From: an uncultured Pedobacter sp.
GTDB lineage: Bacteria > Bacteroidota > Bacteroidia > Sphingobacteriales > Sphingobacteriaceae
Length of the DNA: 57,918 bases
NCBI RefSeq assembly: GCF_946479715.1
Contig: NZ_CAMLHF010000006.1
Span: forward strand, 1-57,918
Direction: 5' to 3'
In this document: piece by piece, positions 34,095 to 44,290 of the stretch
How the letters are laid out: the number at the start of each line of letters is the position of its first letter
How positions within the stretch are numbered: position 1 is the first letter of the stretch
Notes under the pieces: generated by a model
What the model was told of the DNA's origin: nothing
The model's database searches: none
The model's input: only the letters and a program-made list of their open reading frames with translations
Position numbers and translations under genes: made by a program

Positions 34095-37000
34095 TTAAAA
34101 TTCTACGTTAAAACCAAGATTGTATACACGAGGCACCGGATAACCACCGGAACCATCTCTACCAATTGCCGTAACTCCCTCAGGATTCGGACCTGAATAA
34201 GGAGAAAATGTAATGATATTGCTTGCCGAAAGGAAAGTACGTATGTTGTTTAAACCAATACGTCTAGCCATTTTCTTTGCAAAAGAATAAGAGAGTGTAA
34301 TCTGATTAATTTTAAAATAGCTACCTGTTTCCATCCAAAGTGTTTGCGCGTACCTGTAGTTATTTACATAAGCGTTATGCGCATAATCATAAGCATTAGC
34401 AAATTTGGCGTTTGTAGAACCAGGTCCTGTCCACATGTTCAAATCATTTACCGGAACAACAGCTAATGGATTCGCCCCAAGAACATTGTCAACATTATTT
34501 AACTTACCATATCCAAAAGGATTATTAAGCAACCTTAATCTATCAGCAAGCGCATTATTCAAGATAGAACGTTTTGCAGTATAGGTAGCGTAGATATTAA
34601 GAGAAAGAGATGAACCTGACGGCATCGTATAGCTCAAAGTATTAGACATACCACCTGTTAATACCGGCTGAGTATTTCCAACAACTTGCAAGTCTCTCGA
34701 GTCTAAAACATAATCGCCATTGGCATCAAGGAAACGAGCATCACCTCCCTGAAAAGAGTTTAGAAAATCTAACGCATTGCTGTTTCTATATCTTAAACCT
34801 GTAATCGGATCAATTGGAACATCATTAGTTGTGTCATACACTCCCTGATTTACATATAAATAGTTTGCCAGTGAGTTTCTACCAACTCTTTTCGCTAAAT
34901 GCTGTTCGTATGGAGTGTAGATATCAAATTCAATAAACTGACCGTTATATTCCTCAGGAAGTTTGGTTAATACATCGTTGTTCCAGGCTCCGTTTACAGA
35001 TACGGTCCAGTTAAACTTACTATCCTTAGCCAAAGGTCTGCTACTGAAAGACAACTCATATCCATAATTTGCAAGCGCTGCATCATTACTGGTATATTTT
35101 TGAAAGGCAAGTGTATTAGACAGGAAGCTGGTAAACAACTCATTATCCACCTTTTTATAATAGGTATCAAAAATAACATCCAATTTTCCGTTAAATAAGC
35201 CCAAGTCGAAACCAAGGTTAAATTGAGTTACATTTTTTGGTCTAAGCAATGGGTTAGGAACAAATTCATAATCAATTCCCACACGAGGGTTATTGTTATA
35301 AAAACCTTTTGGAGTATATTTTCCATAGATATCTACCAAAGTTCCAACCGGGAAGATATTTTTACCCGCAGTTACCCTGATATCACCATAACTTAACCAT
35401 TTAAGGTCTTTAAGCCAGTTTTCTTTGTTGAAATTCCATTTCAAACCAATTGAAGGGTTTTTAGAATAAGGATCCTTATTTCCGTTATTAGAAGTACCAT
35501 CAATACGGTAGGTAAGATCCAGGATATATTTCTTCTCAAAATCATAAGTAAAAGCAGCTGCAAATGAAATCTGATTCTGATCATAGAAAGTAGTTAAAAT
35601 ACCACCACCTCTTGAGTAATAACCATCGTAACCTAGCGGCCCCTGAAATTGATCATTTGGAGATCTTTCTAACCTTGTGATACTTGATTGTCCTTTCTTA
35701 ACATACATCTCACTAAAAAGGTTAATAAAAAGGTTATGCTTTTCGTTAAAAGATCTGGTATAGGAAGCATTATTTCTATTGTATAATTGTGAAGTATATC
35801 CATACAGAGAGAAAATCTTTGCAAACTGGTTATTGGCAGCGGCAGGGGTAAAAGTGTCCTCTGTATCTACATTGTAATCATAACTAGCTGCAGAGGTTAT
35901 ATTCAATCCCGGGATCAGTTCATAACGTCCTTCAATATAAGTGTTTAGATTTTTGGGACCGGCATCCGTATTTGTTTGTAAAGCCGACAAGACACTACTT
36001 GTAGCCTGGAAGTAAGATGGCCCGGGCAGTAGCGATGATTTTTGTCCATCCGCCGCGACACCCGTCTGCAATAACCCTACCCCATTTGCCTTTTTAATTT
36101 TACCAACGTTTCCTCTGATGGATCCAAAAAAACTAATTCTCGAAGTAGGCTTGTAATCCATGTTCATATTCAAACTGTATCTGTCAAAACCGGTATTTTT
36201 AATAATACCCTTATCTGAATAATAGCTTAAGTTGGTTTTGTAACTGAACTTAGTATCACCTCCATCCAATTGAACATTATGTGTCTGATTATAAGTGTTT
36301 TGATAAAAAACTCCTTGCCAGTCGGTTGAATTGTTATAAAAAGGATTCAAACTATCAGTTAAGAACGGTGTATTTGATATTTTATATCTATCCTCAAACC
36401 TGCCATAGGTATTAATCTGATATAATTTCAGATCACGTTCGTTACTTCCACCCAAAATGCTACGAAGCTTAGGGATTGCATTCATATAAAAATTACCGGT
36501 GTAACGGATACGCGGGATTTCAGAATTACCACGTACTGTTTGTATTAAAATTACACCGTACGCCCCTCTTGAACCATACAGGGCTGTTGCAGTTGCATCT
36601 TTCAATACCTCAATACTTGCAATATCTTCTTGCGGTATTAACGAAATCGGACTTACACCGGGACCTTGTTGCTGGAATCCAAACTCCGATGCTTTATCAG
36701 CATCCATAGGAACTCCATCAATAACATATAAAGGTGAAGTTGGCTGAAGGAACGTTTCGTTACCAGCACCAGTAGTACTAATGGTTGATAAACCACGAAT
36801 ATTAACTGTACCACGTAAACCAGGAGCACCAGTATTTAGCTGAATATTTAAACCTGCCACTTTACCTTGTAACAATTGCTCTACGTTTGATACAGGAACG
36901 TCCTGAACCTCTTTCCCCGAAACGATAAACGATGATCCGGTAGTTTGTTCTCTTGTTCTCTTTTGATAACCCCGGATTACTACCTCCTCCATCGTTTTAT

Positions 37001-37313
37001 TATCTTCCTTCAGAGATACATTGAGCGTAGTTTGTCCCGGATTTAATTTAACTGTTTTTTGACTATAACTTACATACGTAAATACTAAAGTTGCACCATC
37101 GTCTACAGATACTGAATAATGACCTTTAGAATCCGTTTGAGTAAGTACTTTAAGTGGCTTTCCACTGGCAACACTAACTCCTACCATTGTATCATTAGTT
37201 CCACCATCCTTTACAGTACCACTAACGATTACCTTCTTTGTTTGTGCCACCAAATCCTTGCATAGAAAAATGCAGCTGAAAAAAATCGATAGCAAAATTA
37301 TTTGTTTTCTCAT
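34095..37313 (-). CDS. SusC/RagA-family TonB-linked outer-membrane transporter (SusC2)
   Basis: 1072 residues from the ATG at 37313 (MRKQIILLSIFFSC...); a start at 37337 is possible but lengthens the leader. A carboxypeptidase-regulatory-like domain (VSGTVKDGGTNDTMVGVSV) precedes the TonB-box region, a plug (LLQGKVAGLNIQLNTGAPG, VNIRGLSTIS, SPLYVIDGVPMDADKA) and the SusC signature IEVLKDATATALYGSRGAYG. A long 22-strand barrel ends in a Phe (YNLGFNVEF). It imports ligands delivered by SusD2. The upstream DUF5007 gene ends just before it, so it is internal to the operon. Confidence 0.97.
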   Translation of the reverse strand: MRKQIILLSIFFSCIFLCKDLVAQTKKVIVSGTVKDGGTNDTMVGVSVASGKPLKVLTQTDSKGHYSVSVDDGATLVFTYVSYSQKTVKLNPGQTTLNVSLKEDNKTMEEVVIRGYQKRTREQTTGSSFIVSGKEVQDVPVSNVEQLLQGKVAGLNIQLNTGAPGLRGTVNIRGLSTISTTGAGNETFLQPTSPLYVIDGVPMDADKASEFGFQQQGPGVSPISLIPQEDIASIEVLKDATATALYGSRGAYGVILIQTVRGNSEIPRIRYTGNFYMNAIPKLRSILGGSNERDLKLYQINTYGRFEDRYKISNTPFLTDSLNPFYNNSTDWQGVFYQNTYNQTHNVQLDGGDTKFSYKTNLSYYSDKGIIKNTGFDRYSLNMNMDYKPTSRISFFGSIRGNVGKIKKANGVGLLQTGVAADGQKSSLLPGPSYFQATSSVLSALQTNTDAGPKNLNTYIEGRYELIPGLNITSAASYDYNVDTEDTFTPAAANNQFAKIFSLYGYTSQLYNRNNASYTRSFNEKHNLFINLFSEMYVKKGQSSITRLERSPNDQFQGPLGYDGYYSRGGGILTTFYDQNQISFAAAFTYDFEKKYILDLTYRIDGTSNNGNKDPYSKNPSIGLKWNFNKENWLKDLKWLSYGDIRVTAGKNIFPVGTLVDIYGKYTPKGFYNNNPRVGIDYEFVPNPLLRPKNVTQFNLGFDLGLFNGKLDVIFDTYYKKVDNELFTSFLSNTLAFQKYTSNDAALANYGYELSFSSRPLAKDSKFNWTVSVNGAWNNDVLTKLPEEYNGQFIEFDIYTPYEQHLAKRVGRNSLANYLYVNQGVYDTTNDVPIDPITGLRYRNSNALDFLNSFQGGDARFLDANGDYVLDSRDLQVVGNTQPVLTGGMSNTLSYTMPSGSSLSLNIYATYTAKRSILNNALADRLRLLNNPFGYGKLNNVDNVLGANPLAVVPVNDLNMWTGPGSTNAKFANAYDYAHNAYVNNYRYAQTLWMETGSYFKINQITLSYSFAKKMARRIGLNNIRTFLSASNIITFSPYSGPNPEGVTAIGRDGSGGYPVPRVYNLGFNVEF

Positions 37314-37339
37314 TGTATTAATTTTTATCATTAACATTT

Positions 37340-38479
37340 CTATTCATCTTCAAATTTCGGATTCACTGTTTTAAAGTGAAACACAATTTCCCAGTCGCCC
37401 TTTTCATATATGGCAAACTCTTGTGAAATCACCCCCTGCTCCCTTAAACCGCCAAATCCTCTGCGCGAATAAACAAATTCAACATGGGCTGTAGAGCCTC
37501 CGTTTGTATTTGTAACACCTCCTGAGGTAAATCGCGTCGGAATCCTCGCCACGGGTATTGGATATGCTACTTCGAATTTCACATACTCATTTGTTCTTTC
37601 CATGTTAAAACCATGAACAAGCTGATCCCATTTTGTTTCATTAAACTTAGCAGGGTTTATAGCAACCGAATCTTTATTTAAAAACTTAAACCTTAATGAA
37701 TTACCTGTACCGCCTGGTACTTTTCTGATGTAAGTATATACCACTCCCCTTGTTCCACCGCCATTTGCTTCTAATTTAGCATTCGTCCCTTCACCAATCA
37801 TTCCAAATATTACGGGATAGTTATGAACCAAATTGGTTCCGCCTGGTGTAGAGGTGTTTGGCAAACCATTAAACTTGTTGATATCTTCATCAGGGTAATA
37901 TGGTCTTTCTATAGAAGGAATGATAGACAGGTCCTTGATAATTCGGGTACCACCTGAATTTTTAACCTTCACATCAAAATACCTGATGTCCTGAGGATAA
38001 ATAACAGAATCCCTTGGCTTTATGATAGCACTTGTAGTTGAAGGCCAAAAAACGATATCACCTGAAGGTCTCACTTCAACCATCGGACGCTCTTCGATCT
38101 TTCTTTTTGCTTCAATTTCTGCAAGACTCTTTTCATTTCCTGTATATTCCTGAGTCCACACCAATACTGGTTTCTTGGCTAACATATCTTCAGCAGATCT
38201 TCCGTCACCAAACCTTGCATTTATAATTTCAAAGGTCATAGGAAATGAGGAGTTATCGGGATTAAAAATACCCTGATACATAAATAATCTACCTAAAATC
38301 GGAGTAAAGTCCTTTGTAAAATATGTCATTTTAGTACTCAGGTAATCCTTTTCCTCTGGCAGATCAAAAATCTTCCTGCATCCCGAAAAAACGACTATCA
38401 AGGTCAAAAATGGAACTACTTTATATTTTAATATGTTGTACATAACATTTCTCAATTTAAATTTATCTGTCTTTATCAT
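37340..38479 (-). CDS. DUF5007-type surface lipoprotein
   Basis: 379 residues. The chosen start (38479) overlaps the stop of the preceding gene as ATGA, suggesting coupled translation; the ATG at 38443 (MYNILKYKVVPFLTLIVVFSGC) gives a more ordinary lipoprotein signal. The body (MTYFTKDFTPILGRLFMYQG, PMTFEIINARFGDGRSAEDM, VWTQEYTGNEKSLAEIEAK, WPSTTSAIIKPRDSVIYPQD) fits the DUF5007 proteins found in double SusCD loci of Sphingobacteriaceae. No enzyme motif. It lies between the FAS1/discoidin lipoprotein and SusC2, so it may bridge the two transport modules. Confidence 0.75.
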   Translation of the reverse strand: MIKTDKFKLRNVMYNILKYKVVPFLTLIVVFSGCRKIFDLPEEKDYLSTKMTYFTKDFTPILGRLFMYQGIFNPDNSSFPMTFEIINARFGDGRSAEDMLAKKPVLVWTQEYTGNEKSLAEIEAKRKIEERPMVEVRPSGDIVFWPSTTSAIIKPRDSVIYPQDIRYFDVKVKNSGGTRIIKDLSIIPSIERPYYPDEDINKFNGLPNTSTPGGTNLVHNYPVIFGMIGEGTNAKLEANGGGTRGVVYTYIRKVPGGTGNSLRFKFLNKDSVAINPAKFNETKWDQLVHGFNMERTNEYVKFEVAYPIPVARIPTRFTSGGVTNTNGGSTAHVEFVYSRRGFGGLREQGVISQEFAIYEKGDWEIVFHFKTVNPKFEDE

Positions 38480-39675
38480 TTGTAAACTGTCCTAAAGTTC
38501 ATAGTCCATTCAGACAACTGGAATAAATCATCGCCGGTATTGCTCAAGAATACTATACGGTAGTGTTGCCAAGCAATCTCATTGTTAAAATCATAAATTT
38601 TATTTTGGAAGTTAGATTCAAACACCATATCCTGTCTGGTATCTAATACAGTCCAATCTGTTCCATTTTGAGATCCTTCAACTCTCCAGCTCTTCGGATT
38701 ACGAGAGTATTCTTTCGAGTCATTTGCAGATGTCAATGTGTAAACATTGGATACTACAGGTAAGCTAGGGTGCCAAATGAAGTAAACCGGTTTAACATTC
38801 TGAACGTTGAAGTGACAAATGAATTTAGTTAATACGTTGTCATCAAACAATTTGATAAATTTCTCTCCAGGATTTACCGTTCCATCCTTGTAGTCAGGGT
38901 TATTAAATTTAACTTCCATTGTACCGGTAACCGTTTTAAACAAGTTTGTTGGTGGCGGTACAAACGTTAGTCGTCTTACAAATTCGTCGAATCCAAAAAC
39001 ATGATCTGGCTGTATTAAGTGTATTATACCATTTTTTGCCTGAATATTTACTGAACTCGTATAAGCAAACGCCCAATTTGGAGTAAACACGCTTCTCTTA
39101 GTATTTGCAAACTCAATAACCTCTGGCCCACCATTTTGCATGCCCTGCGCATCAGCATATTGACGTTTCCCATGCATTGGATAATCCCCACGAACACTAA
39201 AAAGCTCACGACCATCACCCAGAGAAAAATCTGTTGATTTAAAGAGTCCTTTTATGATATATCTGGATACCATAGTATCCAGGTGGGCACTGTCACTTTT
39301 AGCCTTCTCCAGATCAGCCAAAGCAGGGGCAAACCCTGAAGCCAATTCAGTCAAGAATATTGCTTTCTTGTCATTCGCTTTTCTTGCATTATTTAAGTTT
39401 TGTATTGCGATCTGGAAACTTGCATTAGAAACTGCAAATATCGACACATTACTATCCGTAAGTGTCTCTTTCATTTTGAGCTTATCAATTACAAGTAACA
39501 AAGAATCGTAAACCCCTGGTTTACTTTTCAGGTAGTCATAAATATTTAATGAGGTACCCGAATTAATATTTGGCGTAGAATAATAGCCTTTTTCTTTCTT
39601 ACAGCCAATCTGAAATATCATGGCACTAAACAAGAATGCTAATAAATATCTACTATATAAATTTGATTTTTTCAT
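38476..39675 (-). CDS. FAS1 plus discoidin (F5/8 C-like) surface lipoprotein
   Basis: 399 residues with signal LLAFLFSAMIFQIGC-KK. The N-terminal half is a FAS1 module (IYDYLKSKPGVYDSLLLVIDKL, VSIFAVSNASFQIAIQNLN, NGIIHLIQPDHVFGFDEF). The C-terminal part resembles a discoidin module: IKLFDDNVLTKFICHFNVQN, KSWRVEGSQNGTDWTVLDTR, WQHYRIVFLSNTGDDLFQLS and EWTMNFR. The gene lies 16 nt after SusD1 and overlaps the DUF5007 gene by 4 nt. It is likely a surface glycan- or protein-binding accessory of the first SusCD pair. Confidence 0.87.
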   Translation of the reverse strand: MKKSNLYSRYLLAFLFSAMIFQIGCKKEKGYYSTPNINSGTSLNIYDYLKSKPGVYDSLLLVIDKLKMKETLTDSNVSIFAVSNASFQIAIQNLNNARKANDKKAIFLTELASGFAPALADLEKAKSDSAHLDTMVSRYIIKGLFKSTDFSLGDGRELFSVRGDYPMHGKRQYADAQGMQNGGPEVIEFANTKRSVFTPNWAFAYTSSVNIQAKNGIIHLIQPDHVFGFDEFVRRLTFVPPPTNLFKTVTGTMEVKFNNPDYKDGTVNPGEKFIKLFDDNVLTKFICHFNVQNVKPVYFIWHPSLPVVSNVYTLTSANDSKEYSRNPKSWRVEGSQNGTDWTVLDTRQDMVFESNFQNKIYDFNNEIAWQHYRIVFLSNTGDDLFQLSEWTMNFRTVYK

Positions 39676-39691
39676 ATCTATTAATGTTTAG

Positions 39692-41233
39692 TTATTTCCA
39701 ATAAGAGTTTTGCACCAATTCCGGATTCTGATCGATAAGAGATTGCGCTATAGGCCAATAAATTCCACCTGAATTAATGAGCTGTACAAACTTCGCATCT
39801 CTTTGTACAATTTTATGATACCTCACCAAATCATACCATCTATAACCTTCGCCCATAAATTCTTTATTTCGTTCGTTAAAAATCGCATCGATTAGATTTC
39901 CACTTCGCTCAGGTGAATAAGGAATATAAGAACTATTCGTAGCTCCCACATTATCAACATTATACCTAAATGTTCTTACAATATTAAGGGCATCAATCGC
40001 TCCTTGTCTTTCTCCCAATACAGCCAGGGCCTCAGCTCTTAATAAAGTCACATCTTCCAGTCTAGTAAAAAGTATAGCACTTGAAAATATTCTGAAAGTT
40101 GGGTCTGATGATCCATCCTGCATACATTTTATCTTACTAAAAATTGGATACTTACCAAGGAAATTTGTAAAGTAAAGTTGTGAGTGTGTAACACCGGTAC
40201 TATCAATGTTAAACCTGCCATCATTAGCCTCTTTAAATATTGATAAAATAGAATCCTTTGGTACAAAGATGTCTGGCAAATTTTTATTTACAATTGGCTC
40301 CGCAAGTGTTAAGGATTCGATATTGCCTACAAATGTGGCATCCTGATGCCCAAAAATAAATCCAAAAGCGAACAGTTGATTATTATTCTTGTCAAAGAAA
40401 AGTCCCCTACGACCTGATAGATAATCAGTTGGACTATAAGCCATTGCTGCTCTAGTATAATTGTCAAGTACAATTTTGGTATATATAGTTACATCAGCAT
40501 ATTTCCCTTGCCATGCAGCCACTTGAGCCGCAACTGCGTAAGCGCTTAATTTTCTAACTAATGTTCCATTCCATCTTCCTTCACCTTCGTTATAATACTG
40601 ACCTGGTTGTTGAATATCGTTTACACTATATCTATAAGGCAATACTTCTGCCGCTGATACCATCTCAGCCTGAACAAATTCCAAAATTGCATTTTTATCC
40701 GCCCTTTTAACATTTTCAAATTTTCCATCGCGTGATGAAGTAATAAAAGGAACATCACCCCAGATCCTTACCATATAGAAGTATGCAAAAGCACGCAAAA
40801 ATCTTACTTGCGCCACATCTACAGTCATATTATTATCGGTATATCTAGGATCTTTTGACTTTACTTCATTGATACGTTCAAGAAAAATGTTCGCAGCATT
40901 CACAATTGCATAGAACCTTCTCCAATTTGAAAGCTCCTGAACAACAGGATAAGATGCTTTCAGATCATTTCTTATAATTGCCTTTAGATCCTGACGTAAT
41001 GGACTATCAAAATTCCCCATACGCACATCTCCATATATCCAATGGCCGTTGTTATCTGCTAATGCCGCTCTGGTCAACCCATATACCCCAAGCAATTTAG
41101 CTCTGGAATCTTCCATGGTATTCCAGGAATTCTCTTCATTTACCACACGGGTTGAGTTTATATCTAATGCTTTTTTACAGCCACCCGTTACCAGGGCAAA
41201 AAAGATAAAACTCAGCAAAACTATTTTTTTCAT
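39692..41233 (-). CDS. SusD/RagB-family lipoprotein (SusD1)
   Basis: 513 residues; signal LLSFIFFALVTGGC-KK. Family marks include KALDINSTRVVNEENSWNTM, QVRFLRAFAYFYMVRIWGDV, DVTLLRAEALAVLGERQGAI, IFNERNKEFMGEGYRWYDLV and YWPIAQSLIDQNPELVQN at the C-terminus. It starts 51 nt after SusC1. It should form the capture lid of SusC1. It differs clearly from SusD2, so the two pairs are not a recent duplication. Confidence 0.96.
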   Translation of the reverse strand: MKKIVLLSFIFFALVTGGCKKALDINSTRVVNEENSWNTMEDSRAKLLGVYGLTRAALADNNGHWIYGDVRMGNFDSPLRQDLKAIIRNDLKASYPVVQELSNWRRFYAIVNAANIFLERINEVKSKDPRYTDNNMTVDVAQVRFLRAFAYFYMVRIWGDVPFITSSRDGKFENVKRADKNAILEFVQAEMVSAAEVLPYRYSVNDIQQPGQYYNEGEGRWNGTLVRKLSAYAVAAQVAAWQGKYADVTIYTKIVLDNYTRAAMAYSPTDYLSGRRGLFFDKNNNQLFAFGFIFGHQDATFVGNIESLTLAEPIVNKNLPDIFVPKDSILSIFKEANDGRFNIDSTGVTHSQLYFTNFLGKYPIFSKIKCMQDGSSDPTFRIFSSAILFTRLEDVTLLRAEALAVLGERQGAIDALNIVRTFRYNVDNVGATNSSYIPYSPERSGNLIDAIFNERNKEFMGEGYRWYDLVRYHKIVQRDAKFVQLINSGGIYWPIAQSLIDQNPELVQNSYWK

Positions 41234-41284
41234 TTCGTCTATTTTAAATGGTACTTAATATTATTTGTCTATGTGTGATATTAA

Positions 41285-44200
41285 TTAAAAATCCATTTTT
41301 ACACCTAGCATATACGTTCTAGGAATTTGCATTCCATATCCTGTATCGTAACCTGTATAGTTTACAAGCTCAGGGTCTTGTCCTGTATATTTAGTAAGGG
41401 TGAAAACATTATACACGCTACCATAAACATAAAACCTTTCAAGTTTTGGCATTTTCTTTTTCATCATTTTGGTTAAATCATAACCTAACGACAATGTTCT
41501 TAACTTTAAGAATGAACCATCTTCAAGGAATAAATCCTGATTTACCTGATAAGGGGCCGACGAACTCCATGGGTTATACAAAGGATATTTCGAATAATCC
41601 CCTCTTTTCTCCCAGTAAGTAATCTCTCTTACAGAATTGATGTTATTTAAACCTTCACGATTCACAAAATCGAAACGATTAGCCATTTCCTGATTTATTA
41701 AATCCCTTCCCAAATTGAAATACATATTAACACTAAGGGTCCAGTTACCATAACCGAAATCGTTATTAAAACCTCCGGAAACAATTGGAAGCGCATGACC
41801 AGATAAGGTTCTGTCGCTATTATTGATAATGTTATCTCCATTAAGGTCTTTCCAGATTGGATCCCCTGCTTTTAAAGTGATGGCATTATAGCTCATTTTC
41901 TGGCCATTTGCTCCTACCGGAACTTCGGCATCCGTATTAAAAATACCTTCGTTCTTTAATAACCAATAGCTATCTACAGATTCACCAACTTTTAAAAGTC
42001 TGTCACCAATGATCAGTTCAGATAAACCACCTGGCAATGCTTTCAATTTATTTTTATTGAAATTTAAGTTAAGTGAAGAAGTCCACGAAACTTTATTTGT
42101 AGAAGGCAGGATATCAGCGCTGATTGCTGCATCAATACCAGAGTTTGCAATAGACATTCCGTTTCTAACAATAGTGTTATATCCATATTCTGCCGCACCC
42201 GGTACGCCTAATAATTGATTTTTATCTTCCTTAGCATATACATCAACTGAAGCTCTGATCCTGTTTTTTAGAAATGCAACGTCAACACCCACGTTTAGCT
42301 GATCTTGATATGCCCATTCTAAACCGTAAGGAATAGCACCAGCATTATAAGGTCTTGTTAATGTACCAAAACCGTTATAACCAGGAGCAATTAAGTTCCC
42401 TGTAAAACCAATAAACGCAGTATACTGTGGTCCCTGAGCATAATTATCAAATTGTTCTGCTCTGCCCATACGTCCTACACTTGCGCGTAAATTCAAATCT
42501 GAAACAAAATCATTTGTTCCCAGAAAATCCTTTTTCATGTTCCAGCTTCCTGAGAAGATTGGCGAATAGAACCAGCGGTTAGTTGGCTGCTGATTGGATG
42601 ATCCATCAGCACGTAACATTGCAGAAAAAGTGTAAATATCATTATAGTTGTAACTTGCTCTTCCAGTAAATGAAATCTGGTTGTTTCTGGTCTTATCCAA
42701 AAATTTCCAAACCAGCTCTCTTTTAAATACAAAAGGCTCCAAATAATCATCTCTGTTTGGATCACTTTGTAATAAATTCAGTTTTATAAAATCGTTTGAT
42801 CCTTTATAAGCGTAAGCATAGTTATATTTATAAGTATCATACTGAAATGAAGAACCCACAACGAAATTAAATGAATGAACATCATTTATTTTCAGATCAT
42901 ATGTTGCTGTGTTATCAAAGAAAAGTCTTCTGCTGTATCCATAATAATTTGAGGCATAGTTTGTTGTTTGCAACAACGTTCTTGGATAAAATATATCTCT
43001 ATAGCCTTCATTATTATCAACTCCAAAAGTAGAATTGAATTTAAATCTACCAAGATCTATACCTAATCTAACTAATCCTTCAACAATATTAGACCGGTTG
43101 TCATCAAAACCTTTGTCAAATTGAGCCAGATAGTCACTATACTTAGTGTTGTTTGGCGCAATTGGCGAACTTAAATCAGGTATGTAATTTACCTGAGATA
43201 ACCTGTCTCTAACATTTTTATTTCGCTGACGATCAACACGGTTCGCATTAATAATAGCAGTAAATGCCATCCAATCAGTTGGCCTCATGTTAATCTGGAA
43301 ACGAGTATTATAGCGGTCAGCACCGGTATTGTCTCCTACTCCACCACTAGTAGTAGTACCAACACCAAAACGGAAGTTAGCTCTTTCACTACCTCCCGAA
43401 ATTCCGGCGTTTACAGAATAAGCTAGTGCATTACCATAATAGCTGTCGTTCCAATCAGCAGGTCCGTAAAAGTCATTGTTTAACGAATCACTTAAATAAA
43501 GAGGATACGAATCAACACCCGAATAACTCCCATTAGCGGTATACTTATCGTAGAATTGTCTTCTAAAGTCATTCTCGAACTTACCGTTTATAGTAGTTAC
43601 TGCACTAGGCTGTGCTAAACCGATATACGATTCGAAGTTTATTTTCCTAATTGTCGAGTTCCTTTTGCTCGTAAGCAAAATTACTCCGTTAACTCCTTTT
43701 GGTCCGTAAACAGATGTAGCACCAAGATCCTTCAATATCTGCACAGATTCTATATTATCCATGTTGATATTGGAAAGGCTATTTGTTGCCGGACCAATTC
43801 TGTCAAATTTAAATTGTTGGATGTCGTAAGCAAAAGGATGCTCACCAACTAACGGTATCCCATCAAGAACAACTAGCGGTTGTGTAGCAAATTGTTCACG
43901 TGGTGATACAAGCGGTTGTGATGTTCCGCGGATAAACATGTTCTGAACTGTACCTGGCTCACCAGATGATTCCTGAACATAAAGGCCAGCAGCCTCACCT
44001 TTTAAATACTGCTGTAATGTAATCGCAGGAAAAATAGCGAGCTTTTTAGGATCGACATCATTTCCTTTAGATTCTAAAGCCGAAAAAACGGTCCTCTTGG
44101 ACTTAGGCTGGAAGCGTGTAGTGTCTACTTTAAGTTTGGCAGAATCCTCTTCAGCAGAATCAGTCTGTTGCTGGAAGCTCATCTTAAAAGAAGAAATATC

Positions 44201-44290
44201 CGACACACAGGCAGACCTAGCGGCATTACCAAAAGAACATGTTGATGAACACAACAAACCCAGGAAAGTTATATTTGCAATAAAGCGCAT
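41285..44290 (-). CDS. SusC-like TonB-linked transporter without the N-terminal extension domain (SusC1)
   Basis: 1001 residues. A signal peptide (FIANITFLGLLCSSTCSFGNA) leads into a polar linker rather than the usual carboxypeptidase-regulatory-like domain. The plug follows: LQQYLKGEAAGLYVQESSG, NMFIRGTSQPLVS, PLVVLDGIPLVGEHPF and the SusC signature SVQILKDLGATSVYGPKGVNG. A large barrel ends RTYMLGVKMDF. It is the first gene of the locus, preceded by a 694-nt region divergent from the glucokinase gene. It pairs with SusD1. The absent N-terminal extension marks it as an atypical SusC. Confidence 0.93.
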   Translation of the reverse strand: MRFIANITFLGLLCSSTCSFGNAARSACVSDISSFKMSFQQQTDSAEEDSAKLKVDTTRFQPKSKRTVFSALESKGNDVDPKKLAIFPAITLQQYLKGEAAGLYVQESSGEPGTVQNMFIRGTSQPLVSPREQFATQPLVVLDGIPLVGEHPFAYDIQQFKFDRIGPATNSLSNINMDNIESVQILKDLGATSVYGPKGVNGVILLTSKRNSTIRKINFESYIGLAQPSAVTTINGKFENDFRRQFYDKYTANGSYSGVDSYPLYLSDSLNNDFYGPADWNDSYYGNALAYSVNAGISGGSERANFRFGVGTTTSGGVGDNTGADRYNTRFQINMRPTDWMAFTAIINANRVDRQRNKNVRDRLSQVNYIPDLSSPIAPNNTKYSDYLAQFDKGFDDNRSNIVEGLVRLGIDLGRFKFNSTFGVDNNEGYRDIFYPRTLLQTTNYASNYYGYSRRLFFDNTATYDLKINDVHSFNFVVGSSFQYDTYKYNYAYAYKGSNDFIKLNLLQSDPNRDDYLEPFVFKRELVWKFLDKTRNNQISFTGRASYNYNDIYTFSAMLRADGSSNQQPTNRWFYSPIFSGSWNMKKDFLGTNDFVSDLNLRASVGRMGRAEQFDNYAQGPQYTAFIGFTGNLIAPGYNGFGTLTRPYNAGAIPYGLEWAYQDQLNVGVDVAFLKNRIRASVDVYAKEDKNQLLGVPGAAEYGYNTIVRNGMSIANSGIDAAISADILPSTNKVSWTSSLNLNFNKNKLKALPGGLSELIIGDRLLKVGESVDSYWLLKNEGIFNTDAEVPVGANGQKMSYNAITLKAGDPIWKDLNGDNIINNSDRTLSGHALPIVSGGFNNDFGYGNWTLSVNMYFNLGRDLINQEMANRFDFVNREGLNNINSVREITYWEKRGDYSKYPLYNPWSSSAPYQVNQDLFLEDGSFLKLRTLSLGYDLTKMMKKKMPKLERFYVYGSVYNVFTLTKYTGQDPELVNYTGYDTGYGMQIPRTYMLGVKMDF

